From NCBI RefSeq assembly GCF_020382885.2, contig NC_058513.1:19468213-19532212 (forward strand): DNA of 64,000 nt, written 5' to 3'. The notes below the pieces were generated by a model that worked only from the letters and a program-made list of their open reading frames with translations, ran no database searches and had not been told where the DNA came from. Of this stretch, positions 24,026-36,865 are shown piece by piece. This DNA is from Scatophagus argus. Lineage: Eukaryota > Chordata > Actinopteri > Scatophagidae. Every line of letters starts with the position of its first letter. Within the stretch, counting starts at the first letter, position 1. The translations under genes were made by a program, and so were the position numbers.

Positions 24026-24930
24026 CGTCCTCAACGTTGCGAGGACGTCAGGGTTTTTAGGCCTGAAATGAGTGAATGAAAGAGTGCGTCAGGTCAGTTT
24101 GCTGAACAGACAAAAAACTAACACTCGGTGGATGTTGTGACGTCAGAACTGCTGTTGCTACGTGACTCACAGCTGTTTGTTGATGACATGATAAACTGAT
24201 ATTACAGCAGATTATTGTTCAAAAGAGAATGAAGATGATTTAATAAATGATGATTACAAACTGGACCCCCATTCAGCTGCAGCTGACTTTAAAACCAGTT
24301 TAACAACATGTCAGACTGTAAATGGGAAGATTAAAGGCAGAGGAGTTGTGTTCCTTTTGTTTCACCTTTTGTCGTGATTAAGGCTTGAAACCCTCGACAC
24401 CAAGATGGTTTTTTATTCAGTTTGTTTTCACAAAACAAATTCAGGAAAAGGTGATAATTAATTGGTTACAACAACTTTTTCTCCTTCTTTCTTTCCACCA
24501 TTTTATCTCACTTTTAGTTTTAATTTGTTGTTGCTGTGGGTTTTACACTTGCTGTCTTCTGTTTTGCAGAAACAGTACTGTGGTTCTCTGAGGCAGAGCT
24601 CCGCTTTCCTCCCGAGGATTTGGTTTTTGTTCTGCCATTTGAAGGATTCTGAACAGCAGGTGGCAGCAGAGGACAGCTGGTTTTTACCGAATGTGCTCTT
24701 TGCTCCATACTTGACAGGAAGTAGTAAAACATTCAGTTTAAAGTGGCATCGAAAATAATTTAGATTAACACATTTTTCGAGACCTTAATCAGTTTACGCT
24801 TGATCTTTATTTTCTTCAGAGAATGTAAGTGTGAGATTGTCCACGTGTGGTGACTGCAGTCAGAGAAACGCGCTGTCAGGCTTTTACTTTGTAGGCAGGA
24901 AGTATTGCGTTCATCTCATCCTGTTCAACT
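24026..24930. other. Intergenic interval between cox11 and rab40b
   Basis: AT-rich sequence with no ORF that resembles a conserved exon. I see nothing of note before the rab40b promoter cluster. Confidence 0.5.
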
Positions 24931-25039
24931 TGACGTCACGTGGGGCAGCCAATCAAGCGTCTCCTCTCGTGTGTTGACGGACTCTCCAGCGTCAGGTCCG
25001 GGCTCGACGTTGCCCTAGCAACTCATGGGATGAACCAAT
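24931..25039 (+). promoter_or_regulatory. rab40b promoter cluster: CRE, E-box and two CCAAT boxes
   Basis: A full palindromic cAMP-response element TGACGTCA (24931-24938) overlaps an E-box CACGTG (24937-24942). CCAAT follows at 24949 and again at 25035. The cluster lies 460-570 bases upstream of the rab40b start codon in increasingly GC-rich DNA. Motifs are seen; function is inferred. Confidence 0.5.
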
Positions 25040-25497
25040 CAGACAGAGACAGGCAGGCTGGATCCCCCTCCTCACCCCCTCCATCTCCATCCGGACACCA
25101 CCTCCGCTGGAGCTGGGAGGCGGAGGGAGGGAGGCCAGGGAGCCGTCCGTTCGCCCTCCTCAGTCCGGAGTCGAATTGAACCGTCGGCGGAGGATTTTTA
25201 CCTCCATGCGTAAATGCGCGGTGAGTCCTGTGCGCCCTGATGGCTCAGAGGACGCAGTGACAGCTGTCGGCGTCCGGGGTTCACGCTGAACACTTGTAGC
25301 TCCCCTGAACACAGTCTGGATCAGGTGACCAAACTGTTTGTTATATGTAAACACGCAGAGTCTCCGTCGTGGATCGCGGGACCCTTCGCGCCTCTCTCGT
25401 CTTGTTGCGGGGCGTTGGAGGAGAGGAGGGCGTTCAGGCTCCGTGCTGCCAAGTCTCATCCCATGATGGGACACGGCAACTGTCATCTACTGCGACG

Positions 25498-26551
25498 ATG
25501 AGCCACAGAAGCAGCCCGGTCAGGGCGTACGACTTTCTGCTCAAGTTCCTGCTGGTGGGGGACAGCGATGTTGGGAAGGGCGAGATTCTGGCGAGCCTGC
25601 AGGACGGAGCGACCGAGTCCCCGTACGGATACAACATGGGTGAGTGAGTGAGTGGCCCGCGGGCCGGAAGGGGTGTGTCTGGGGTCAGTGTGTGCAGAGA
25701 AGGTCACTTATTACACTCAAACCGAGCTTCTTTTTGGAGGTTATACGCGCTCGGATGTCTTGGTTTCCTGCGCGGTTTTACGCAGGGCGGACAGCTGAGA
25801 ACACCAGTGGACCAGACCAAGCGACCGTTCAGGTACAGAAGGAGCTGTGACAAGCTGTGTTGGAACTTTGTCTTTTTGCAGCAGAGCAGTGTGAACAGCA
25901 GTGCTGTTAGAGGGACGGACTGGTGCCACAACCAAAGCGGCCTGAGTCAGAGCTCTGCAGCTTGTTCCTCATGTTCCTCATGTTCCTCATGTCCCTCATG
26001 TTCCTCATGTTCCTCATGCATGTGTGCGCACAGCAGCGGAGGAGGTCCCTCAATCCAGGCTCCAGTTTGGAGATGCTGCGTCTCTCACTTTCATACAAAT
26101 GAGTGTGGATGTTTGAAAAGCGTTAAAAGCCTCACGTGTACGCACCGATTCGGTAATAATACGTAAAATAAGTTATAAAACTGTAACAACAGAAGGCAAC
26201 AAACAGGAAACCTGACCAGCAGTACAACACAACACTGAGTCGTTCTGTGATGAGGCACAGAGATGCCCAGAAATATCCGCGTTTATTCTGAGCCATAGCT
26301 GCACGCTTGTTTTACCCTCATATTCTCCTTATCGATTCCACAGCGGGTCATAAACCTGTTTCTGACCCGTCAATGTCCTCTTCAGCTGTTTGTTCCTCCA
26401 GGTGGTTTGAGACACAGCAAGACCTTCTTTATTTCCGGTGCAAATTTTGGTGTTTATTTCAGGATTTCCTACAGCGTTTGAAAAGCAATGAAACGAGGCT
26501 TTTGTGCAGCGTGGGTCATCAGCTCCCATTTGTTTTGGTCATTTTTCATTG

Positions 26552-26588
<37 letters not shown>

Positions 26589-29500
26589 AGTGCTGACAGG
26601 CGGGCAGCTGCTCATGACTCACTCACGCTCTGCAGGAGGGCGTCCAGGACGAGCCGACGCTCTCAGCTCTTCACACTCAGCTTACAGTTGATGATGATGA
26701 TGATGACGATGGTGATGATGTAATTCACACTCCGGCGGCCATGTTGGAGGCTGACTGTGTACATGTCTGTACACCACATGTACAACCAGCTGTCCGAGCA
26801 GAGCAGAGCAGGTGTGACTGATATATTTGATCTCCAAATCATTTTGGCCTTTTGCAGTTGGGTCGTTTATGCCACACGGAACAAAAAGTCACATCCGATG
26901 TCTTCTCCTAAACACTCATGTGGTCATGTGGTCATGTGGTCATCCCCCGGAACGGCCGTTTCTCCATCAGAATTGCATCCGTTCTTTTCCATAACATTTG
27001 GAAAGTCCAGATGATTAAATCCTGATTAAATCCTGCTTTAAACTGCACTTTGACTGAAGGCTGCAGCTGATGAACGCAGTCACGAATTAAACCCCAACAT
27101 GAATGAACTGTGGGACGAACACCAGCCGGTGGTTCCGTTCTTCATGTGTGTTTTGAATGGGACTTTTTGGGGTGCCTGTCGGGTTTTGTTGGACGTGACG
27201 ACACGGTTTCTCCCACAAAGGCTGTTTGGCTCAACTAACGGAAAACCGGTGCGGTGAAGTCTCCATGTCTGCTGTTTCTGGGTCAGCTCCCATAATAGGA
27301 GGTAGGATGGCACGCCGAGACGTAGCTGTGGTCGGTGTCTCTCTGCCACGGAGATTTGCGGTGAATTTGCGGGACGTCTACAAGCTCCAGTGGAACAGGA
27401 TGAAGGCTGTGGAGGCCGCTCACGTCCCGTCGGGGCTTCTCTCCATAGCCAAATCCAGAGACGATCCGCTTTTACAGGCTGCGATGGGAGGACGGTGCCA
27501 AAACCACACGAAGAAGCATCGAGTCCAGTTCGGAGAACTCTGACACAAGTCAGCAAGAATGCACACAAACAGCCCCACGGCGTACTTTCTGTATTTTATG
27601 AGCTGTTATGTTCTTTACAGATGAGATGCAGGAGGCCAAAGGCTTGTTATCAATCTGCTCTGAAACAAATGGTAAACAAACATCTGGCCAAAAACCTTCA
27701 GTGGCCACGAACTGCTGTTTGGGTGCTGGTTAACTTAACAAAACACTTCCTGTGTGTGCTGAGGGGGGCTCAGTGGGGGTTAAGTACTAAACTACTAAAA
27801 CTAAACAACCCCCACTCTGTTACATGTTATGTAGGGGGCGCTCGCGAGGTAGTCAAAATGAATGGGGGCCTATGGAGCTGTGGGCCCCAGAATGTAACTT
27901 TAATGGCACACGTTTGATGAAAGATTGATGGATTACCTTTCTGTATTATTATTTAGGTATTTGCGGCATACGTGGCAGTTTACAACATCTGCCATTTTGG
28001 TGTCACACATCAATCAAACACTAAGTTTGTGTTTTGTTTTAACCAGACTGCTAACGTCTGCTGTAGCTCTTGTTAGGAAATCAGAAATCAGACTTTATTG
28101 CCATTGTAAGTGAAGAGGTTTCACATTACTAGAAATGTCTTGGTGATTGGTGCATACATAGAACGTAACAAGTAACATATAATAGAAGAATAAAATAAAA
28201 TAAAATAAGGTAACACAAAATAAAATAAGATAAGTAAAATAAATATTTTTCTGGAGGTAGTCCAAAAGTGAGGTAGTGCGGGGTGGAGTATAGTGCAAGT
28301 GGGTGAGGTAAACTGCAAGTGAACAGCAGGTGGATCATGACATGAGCAAAACCAATTGCTAAGGTGCAGGGCAGCATGTTAGTCAGTTGGTGTTCAACAG
28401 TCCAACAGCAGAAGGGAAGAAACTGTTCTTGTGGCGTGAGGTTTTGGTCCGAATGGACCAGTCTGAGCTTGTCCCTGGCGGTGGCCCCAGCGTACCACAC
28501 GCTGATGGAGGAGGTGAGGATGGACTCAATGATGGCCGCGTAGAACTGAACCACCATCTTGGTTGGCACCTTGCGTTTCCTCAGCTGCCGCAGGAAGAAC
28601 ATCCTCTGCTGGGCCCTTTTGATGAGGGAGCTGATGGACGATAATACACAAAAGCATATTACTGTGGTTATGTTGATGTTGTAATGATAATTGAAGTTAG
28701 TCTGCTGTAAAGTAACGCTGCTAGCCGTAAACTTTAACCGCCCAATCAGCATACATTAGCTTCATGCTAGCGCTTTATGGGCAAATATTTTGCCGTGTGA
28801 GAAAAACAAACAGACTTTGGTATTTTTTCTTTTCAGTTCTGGTATATAATAGATATTATATTTACAAAGACTGAAATAAAAATTGGGCTTTTGTGTAGAA
28901 GTTGGTGTAAATAATTATTTTAGCCACTTAGCTCCATTCACTTCCATTCTTTGAGGACAACCTTGCGAGTGCCCTCTGCGTGAATTAACCAACCTTGGAT
29001 ACAATGGGATTAATAGGAAGTGGACAGGCTGTCCTTGGAAGGGCTGCGGGTTTAGTGATGAACAAAGTGGAGATGCCGTCAGTGTTTCCAGGAGAGACTC
29101 TTTCCTCTGGATGATCCCACTCAGACAGACGTGCTGACCCTGGCTAACACATGACTGCTAGCTTACTGTTAGTTAACTTTTAGCACGTGTAATTAAATCT
29201 TGTGAGGCAGATATTTTTCATTCAGTGTTTAAATTCATTCATTGTCATATAAGATAATGTAACAGCAGGCTAATGTAAGATTAGCATGGCTAAGCTAACC
29301 ACTCTTGAACATCAGCTAACAGGCTATAAAGCTAAAATAGCCTCAGTGTAACAGTTGTTCCACAGCTAACAAGCAGGATGCTAGCATTAGCTGTGTAAAG
29401 CAGTTGCAGGGCTTAAAGCTGATGTTATTTTAGCTCAAATTATCATGTTTTATCAAACAAAAGCTGATTTGCTGGCCGAAAACATCTTAAGTAGTTTTGA

Positions 29501-31242
29501 AGTTTGATGACACGCAAATTCGTGAAGCGTTCCTCATTTTTGGGGGCAGCCGTGGCCTAGAGGTTGGAGAAGCGGCTTGTGATCGGAGGGTCACCGGTTC
29601 GATTCCCCCACCGGACGGGCAGGAAAGATTTGGGTGTGGTGGAGTGATTAATGCGATAAAATGCTCCCCCCCTTTCATTAGCCGACTGATGCTGCCCACT
29701 GCTCGTGTGTGTGTTTCACTGTGTGTAATTTGCCGGGTGTTGCATGTGTGTGTTCAACTAAGGATGGGTCAAATGCAGTAGTCAAATTCAGTATGTGTGT
29801 ATGTAAAAATATATATATACTGCCAATAAAAGTTGATTCTTCTTCTTCTTAAGTTTTGGAAAATTAACTGCAACCACTGACTTCCTGGAAAAGGTCTAAC
29901 AAGACTGAGGACACTTTGAGACCACCTCAAAGCTGTGCATTAAGAAATAGCCCTCTGATTTAACTGACAATCCACCCAGTAGTTAAGTCGGGAAAAAAGT
30001 CCTGTGAAAAACCCACACAGGATCAGCTGCTAGAATGGCTGAAAATCCAAAACACTCGCCACATTAGACGTTCATTGAGTTCGTTCCCTCAGCATCTGAG
30101 TCTGAGTGTGAACTTCTAATCACTGATAGGAAGACAAACAAAATAATCCAGAGTTGTAAACAGTGTGTGGTCCTCCAATACAGCTGGCACTGTGAGTGGC
30201 CTCTGCTGCAGCCACCGTCACACACATGCACAGTGACACACACACGCTCACACACTCCAGCAGGCAACTACAATCTGTGCTGTTTTACTGTTGGACTGTT
30301 TGGACGTCTGTCAGCAAACCTCAGTGTTCCAACCTCTTATGTAACGCCACTTTCCCAAGATGCTTCATGTATCATGCATGCCAGAGAGAGAGCGTGTGTG
30401 TGTGTGTGTTCAACTTGAACATATGTGTGTAGGTGTGACTGGTGTGTTGCTTTGCTCCCAGAATAACTCGTGTATTATATCACATCTTGTTCTCCCAGGT
30501 CTTCCTCCTCTCTTCACTCTAACAAGCCTGAATTCTCCGTCTCTTCCTCTGAGCGTATGTTTCTTCTTCTCTGAGGTTTTCTGCTCGTGTTCGTGTGTCC
30601 AGAGCAGAGAAGAGTATGAAACCTGACTGAATCGTGTCTGTAGCACAGCTGAATGGAGCTGTCCAGTTGGCAGCTAATGATTTTGTCTTGTTTATTTGTT
30701 CTGTGCCCACTCGCTTCCTGATTTAAATGACACGTGGATGTTGGTGTACACGTGTTAAATTTGACATGTTGATTTTGAACATGTACAGACTACGCGCATC
30801 ACACTTCAGTGCCGTGTGACAAGGCCGGCGAACGCAGCAGACCGGATGTGTCCATTCAGGACAGTGTCTGCAGGTCACCACGCTTCTGCATGTTTTGTGC
30901 CACTGCTTTGTGATGAGCGGGTCTTCAGGGCCAACCAGCTGTGGTGAGGTTTAAAGGCTCTGTTGGCTTCGGCTCGCCACACGATGACGTGACTGTGACT
31001 CTGAGCTCTTCTGCTCGACAAGGCAATGAGCAGTCAAGAGCATTTACGTAACATCTGTGTGTATGTGTGTGTGTGTGTGTCTGTGAGTGTGTGTGCACTT
31101 GGCAGCTATTGTTGAAGCATCACTGGAGTGTCGTTACTTGCAGACAGCTCCTGATAATTACTGTTATAAAAGAGACGAGCTGCTCGCTGCTTTTGTTCCC
31201 GCTGGGAACTCGTGTGACAGCAGCCTGAAATTAACAGCCAAT

Positions 31243-31273
<31 letters not shown>

Positions 31274-31850
31274 TCGTGTGAGATAGAGAGAGAGACAGCC
31301 AGAGTTAGGTTGGTGCGGAGGATGTTTTGAATAAGTCAGCATCAGCCGTGATCTTTGTGTGTGTGTGCGCATAAAGCTTGCGGGTGCTGGGACAAATCTC
31401 TCTGATATTCTGAAGTAAATCCCCGGCCGTCTTGGTTGGATGAGACTTTTCTTAATCTGCTGTCAGAGCGAAGTGGGAGGCTGAGACCTGTTTGAAAACC
31501 AACCAGGACTGCTAGAAAACTAATGATTTATGGCGGGAACACATGTTCACATCACACATGTTTATTCTTTTTATACACACCAGAGATGAGTCCAACTGGA
31601 TTCTGGACTCAGCCTCTTCAGGTGGTCCATCTTTATTTTAATGGTTGAGTCCAAGCTTTAACAAACCAAACAGAAGTGGTCAGGGCAGAAGACGCCCTGA
31701 CGTCACTCAGGTCTGAAAAAATTCTAAGTTTTAACCGCTGGAAGCTTCTTCAATCTGATTATGATTTGTCGTTGTTGTTTCAGGGATCGACTGTAAGACA
31801 ACCACCATCCTCCTGGATGGGAGGAGAGTCAAGCTGCAGCTCTGGTACTA

Positions 31851-31890
<40 letters not shown>

Positions 31891-34800
31891 CCTGCCTCTC
31901 ACCTTCACTCGCTCTCTGGATGAAACTCATGCTGTTTGCCTCTGGAGTGAAAGTGCACGCGTGTCCACTCCCCTCGTTGCTTTCGGGTCATGTGATCATT
32001 AGCAGAAAGGCTGATTGTGTAAAGGGAGGACAGACAGAGAGAAAACAGGAAGCATGTGAGGCTGGTTGACCTGACAGATCGTTCAGGTGACGCAGCCTCT
32101 GGCCAACATGCTGTTCTTTCAGAGATTTATGGTTTTTGCTCTTCACTTCTAGATGAAGCTGCTGTAAAAGCTGAACTCGTCGCTGCCGTCTTCCTGTCAC
32201 AAGTTGAGAGTTTATTTGGCAGCTTTAAGGAATGACTCGACATTTTGGGAAATAAACCTTTTTCCCGTGGATCTAAAATTACAGACTTCCTCTGTGTCTC
32301 CAGGCAGACTTGTGAGAGGAGGAAATAAAATGAAAACACACAAGAAGGGTCTTATTGTGTTGGAGCAACCATCTGCACATACTGCAGACTGTTCAACTGC
32401 TACAGAGGCAAACAGGAGGATGAGGAGCACTGCACAACGAGGCAGACCATGGAAACACGAACGCATCACTTACATGTACACATCCATGTTTCCATCAAGG
32501 AGGGAGGCATTATACTACACTGAAAGCACCACACACGCCCGTCCATCCACGGGTGTAAACCCTCGGCCCTCTCAGAGGTATTTTTAGAGCAGCTCTGCTG
32601 TTAGCCTAGTCAATATTAAATTATTAATCTGAAACTTTGTTTGATGTATAAGCAGATGAGACACTTCAGCTCTTCTGTGTGTCTCTGGGGGTCTGTGTGT
32701 GTGTGTTAATAACGGCCTTGGCTACACACACACTGAGTACATCCAGTTTCACAAACACCTTCACAGCAACACACAGAACTCCTGTCCTGATCGCTCCGTG
32801 TCACTTCCTGCATTGGGCTCACGATGACAGTCCAGTCCTGCTGATAAGACCAGCTGGACTCTCTCAGCATCAGTTTTGTTGGACCACCTGCCTCTCAGAC
32901 CGGCAGCTGGCCTTCTATCCGGCCCGGTCGGCAGCAGCAGGCCAGCGGCCAGCAAGCGTCCTCAGGAGCCAACCATAACACAGCTCTGGTATTCAGCTCT
33001 GCTGTTGGGAAACACACGCTCTCCAACAACAAAACAGAGCCACAGTTCAGACCCAGAGGACCCAGAGGACAGTACAGCAGTATGGAGGACTCGGAGGGGG
33101 TTTATTATGATGTGGTGCATTTTTACAGCACAGAGAGGAGGCCCACAGTGAAAACTCTAAAGTCGCAATAACATAAAACTTTATCTATGAAGCACATCTC
33201 CCATAAAACAATACAGAGTCAAGAATAACAAGTCAGATCCTAAACAGATCCTGAACAAGTCATCATGTGTCTGTCGGCTGGTCTTCCTCCTTCTGCTGGA
33301 CTGACTGAATGTCCATCAGAACTGGACTCAGTTCCTTTGCAGAGTCCTGTTTTCCTGCTGTCTGTCCTATATCAGCTGCTGGTGTCTGTCGTGTCTGTAA
33401 ATGTGTAAATAAAGATGAAAAACCTCACTAGTGGGTTAGTCTGACACATTTCAGGCTTAAACATAACCTCTTAGTTTGGAATTAAGATTAAATGCTTGTT
33501 TAGATAGACAGAAGTCAGAAGACTAAATGTTTACCTTAAAAATGTCTGTATGAAGAGGTTTGACCTGTGACCCTGATGTCTCAACCTTTTCTGTCTGTAT
33601 TGTTCCAGGGACACATCTGGTCAGGGACGATTCTGCACCATTTTCAGATCTTATTCCAGAGGAGCACAGGTACGATTCTGTCTTCGTTCACAGGAAATGT
33701 GGATTGTAAAGGTTCTAAATTTCCCCCAGGGATCAATAAAGTATTTCTGATTCTGAATTAACACAAAGTAACAAAATTTGTCCTTTTGAAAAGGCATCAC
33801 TATTATTCATTTTTATTCAAGAGGCCTTTTGAAATAATTATAATATTATATATATTATAATGACATAGGTGTTAGCGTCATCCATCTGATGCTGACCTGA
33901 AGTTTAGCTCGACTAACTTTAGCTTTATGAGCTTTAGCTTCAGTGGTGTTCCTGCTAATAGCTAACACTACGCTAGCTTAGGACCTGCATGTTGTTGTTG
34001 TTGATGACTGATTCCTGCTAGTGTTCTGTTAGCTGTGTGCTGACATGATGGTAGTTTAGATCCACGAATGCTTGTGGTTGTGCTCTCAGCTGACAGCTGG
34101 TTTGTGTCTACTTTGAGTCCTTCAGTCGAGTTTCTCTTTGTGTTGTCATTGACCTCAGCGAGAGTGTGAAGAAATTCATCCGTCACGTCAAACGGCCACA
34201 CACCGCCGTGTTCTGTTCCCACAGGAGGGAAGACAAAACACTTTTCACTCAATGAAGTTGTGTTGCTGTCATCACTCAGCAGGCTTTTAGTGGGTACAGA
34301 GCAGCTATCACCATGGCAACAGCCACACGGTCGCCACAGCGAGGCTCAGAGCTGATGAGGAATCTTCAGAGTGTGTGTGTGTGTGTGAGAGAGAGTTGAT
34401 AATAACCTACACATCTGTCTGCTGTTGGAGCAGCAGTCCGTATTTAAATCAATGTGTCGATCAAATGTTTCTACATGCCATATTTATTTTACTTATTTTA
34501 TTTTTGTTTTATTCTATTTTATTTTATTTTATTCTACTATTATGTGTTACTTGTTACGTTCTATGTATGCACCAATCACCAAGACAAATTCCTAGTAATG
34601 TGAAACCTCTTCACTTACAATGGCAATAAAGTCAATTCTGATTCTGATGCATTCAGGAGGAGGCAAACAATTATTTTCTATTCATTGTTTTAGCAACAAA
34701 ATGTCAGCAAATGGTGAAAAAATGTCCAATGTGACATCTTCAGATTTTGTCAGTCCAGTCTAAAAGCATCTAAAAGCAGAAGCTGAACTTGTCGACAAAT

Positions 34801-36865
34801 TGTTTCATCTCAAATAAGATAAAATGGTTTGTGCCTGCAAGTTTCCAAATTGCAAAAATAAAATAAGATCTGTGCAGTTCTAATCAACTGACATGGGATG
34901 ATGGAGACTCCAGCTGTGGTTTGTTGTTTCTGGAAATGTTTCACCTGGGCGTCATCATCTGGCTCAGTTTCAAAGTGATGTCACTCGTGCTTTACTCCCA
35001 GCTGATTCGCAGGACGACAGCGTTGATCAGCACTGCAAATGATTTAGCTTGTTACACAGCTGGTATCCCTCTCCTCCAAGTGTGACATCAGCAGCAAATA
35101 TTTTCTTCCTCACTGCAGTGAAAATCAGCCTCACACACACACACACACACACACACATGCAGGGAGCTCAGGTCTCTGTGCAGCGAGCTGGCCTTTGGAA
35201 AGGGCCTGATGTGAGGCGTCCACATTGGTTTTCCTTTTCAGCCCCCACACACGACACGAATGTGGCTCGATGCTCTGTTAATGTGCAAGAGGAGGAAGCA
35301 GCGGGTGAAATCCTCAGATCTGTAAGCGTTTAGAAAAGAAAACGCGTCAAAAAACAAATCAAGGAAATCAAGAAGATGGCCGTGAGACACCAGTGAAACA
35401 GACACAAACAGCTGCAGTAATTAAAGGCCTGTGAAGAGTAATACAACCAAGAGCTAACAACACAACACGTAACTCGTACAAGAGAAATTTTCTGCTTTCA
35501 CTTTCGGTATTAAAAATGCACAAAAACTGAGAACACTGAAAATTGTACTAAACTAAACTGGCAACAAGTATTCATTTAGTTTCTTATCAAGAGTTCCTGT
35601 AACTAATGGTGTGCACAGCAAAGAAGGTTTCTAAGAGCCTTCCTCTTGGTTTTTCTCTCCTTAGGGAGTTATTCTGGTGTACGACATCACCAACCGCTGG
35701 TCCTTCGACGGAATCGACAGGTGGATCAAAGAGATAGACGAGGTGAGCGAGGGGTCGAACCTCAGATCCATCGCTTCAGCGTCTCTACACGATCCCCTCA
35801 GTGTTTCTGTGCTTTCTAGTCACATCCGAAGTGATGCTTCACTCCAGTCAGACAATCTGAGCTCCTCTCTGAATGAGTCAGCCGACGCTCACATCAACAG
35901 CCCACACATGAGTGTAAACAGAGCTGCTCTCAAACAGGAACGCAGCACCCAGCGCTCAGTGACTGATCCAGGGTCAGCGTCAGGTTTCATTGTTCTGCAC
36001 ATCCCACTGAGTTCTGTGTTCAGGCTTGAATCTGGGACTTAACAAAGTGAAAATCTTTCTTACACATTTTCACACATACACAAAGGACAACACAAGGACT
36101 CTTCTGTTTAATCTGACATCATCTCAGTGTTGCCCCAAGAACAAAACCTCACTTCTGTTTCCTGTTTACCCAGCATGCCCCAGGGGTGCCCAAGATCCTG
36201 GTTGGGAACCGCCTGCACCTGGCCTACAAGCGTCAGGTGAACACGGAGCAGGCTCAGGTGTACGCAGAGAAGCTGGGCGTCACCTTCTTCGAGGTCAGCC
36301 CGCTGTGTAACTTCAACATCACCGAGTCGTTCACAGAACTCGCCCGCATCGTCCTGATGAGACACGGCATGGAGCGACTGTGGAGGCCCAACCGAGGTCA
36401 GTCAGCTCGCCTCGTGAAATCTAGTGCCAGTGTCTCGTCTTGAGTATCGGCTGGTCTGTGCTGCCCTCTGGTGGACACCCAAACACAACACACCACTTTG
36501 ACCTTACTGAACAGTGTATTGCTGTGTCTGTCTGTCTGTCTGTCTGTCTCTCTGCCTGTCTCTCAGTGTTGAGTCTTCAGGATCTCTGCTGTCGCTCCAT
36601 TGTCTCCTGCACTCCGGTCCATCTGGTTGATAAACTCCCTCTCCCACTGGCTCTTAAGTCCCACCTGAAGTCCTTCTCCATGGCCAACGGCCTCAACACC
36701 CGCATGATGCATGGACGCTCGTACTCTGTCACCGCCAATACCAACGCCCACCACGGCGCCACCAAGAGGAGTGGAGGGGTGCTGCTGAAAAAACCTAAAC
36801 TAATCCGGCCGCCCCCTCTCAGCCCGTCTGCACAGAGCTGCAGAAACAGCTGCAAAATATCCTAA
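25498..36865 (+). CDS. rab40b: RAB40B-like small GTPase with SOCS box
   Basis: Six exons join in phase: 25498-25639, 31784-31844, 33609-33669, 35665-35742, 36174-36396, 36567-36865, giving 287 residues (human RAB40B 278). Rab40 proteins are substrate adaptors for the CUL5-elongin B/C ubiquitin ligase. The P-loop reads GDSDVGKG (21-28), with Gly where most Rabs have Ser/Thr; switch II is DTSGQG (69-74) and the guanine-specificity motif is GNR, all family traits. The C-terminal SOCS box has a BC-box (LQDLCC, about 192-197) and the Cul5 motif LPLP. The last residues, CKIS, form a prenylation signal. [11 protein letters not shown] and [16 protein letters not shown] match RAB40B better than RAB40C. 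An insertion before the C-terminus ([15 protein letters not shown]) is longer than in mammals. Intron 1 is 6.1 kb and contains LINE and SINE fragments. Confidence 0.92.
25964..26020. repeat. 9-bp tandem repeat ATGTTCCTC
   Basis: About six units, one with a C substitution, in rab40b intron 1. Confidence 0.9.
26550..26587. repeat. (GT)n microsatellite
   Basis: Uninterrupted GT run in rab40b intron 1. A (GAT)n run follows at 26687-26718. Confidence 0.9.
28079..28640 (-). mobile_element. LINE fragment: reverse transcriptase C-terminus plus 3' tail
   Basis: Minus-strand translation gives [18 protein letters not shown] followed by [16 protein letters not shown] and [10 protein letters not shown]. 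These are conserved phrases near the end of the ORF2 product of L2/Rex-like non-LTR retrotransposons in fish. The reading frame then decays. The 3' end carries AAAATAAAAT runs and terminates in a tail with AATGGCAATAAAGTCTGATT. The element is 5'-truncated and dead. It lies antisense in rab40b intron 1. Confidence 0.8.
29542..29851 (+). mobile_element. tRNA-derived SINE
   Basis: The head starts GGGGGCAGCCGTGGCCTAGAG and has a Pol III A box (TGGCCTAGAGG, 29553-29563) and B box (GGTTCGATTCC, 29596-29606) at tRNA-like spacing. An unrelated body follows, with a 3' end AATAAAAGTTGATTCTTCTTCTTCTT, i.e. a TTC-repeat tail. It sits sense in rab40b intron 1. The head lacks a full tRNA fold, so it is not a tRNA gene. 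Confidence 0.85.
31237..31271. repeat. (GT)n microsatellite
   Basis: GT run in rab40b intron 1, about 510 bases before exon 2. A (CA)n run at 31852-31887 begins 8 bases after the exon 2 donor. Confidence 0.9.
33712..33760 (+). mobile_element. LINE 3' tail fragment
   Basis: The phrase TTTCCCCCAGGGATCAATAA followed by AGTATTTCTGATTCTGAATT is a typical terminal tail of fish non-LTR elements. Only the tail is recognisable. It lies about 40 bases after rab40b exon 3. Confidence 0.6.
34503..34648 (+). mobile_element. LINE 3' tail, second copy, inverted relative to the one at 28.1 kb
   Basis: The last 110 bases, from about TTACTTGTTACGTTCTATG to CACTTACAATGGCAATAAAG, match the reverse complement of 28084-28200 with only a few differences. 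It is preceded by the same ATTTTATTTT run and ends in repeated ATTCTG. It sits in rab40b intron 3, opposite in orientation to the first copy. Confidence 0.85.
36521..36552 (+). repeat. (TGTC)n tract at the rab40b exon 6 acceptor
   Basis: About seven TGTC units followed by TCTCTGCCTGTCTCTCAG directly before exon 6. The microsatellite serves as the polypyrimidine tract. Confidence 0.85.

Noticed and set aside
28129-28752. Coding gene on the minus strand
   Set aside because: The recognisable part is the end of a LINE reverse transcriptase, truncated at the 5' end and frame-decayed, inside a rab40b intron.
29542-29615. Possible tRNA gene
   Set aside because: A and B boxes are present but the cloverleaf stems do not close and an unrelated body plus TTC tail follow, as in a SINE.
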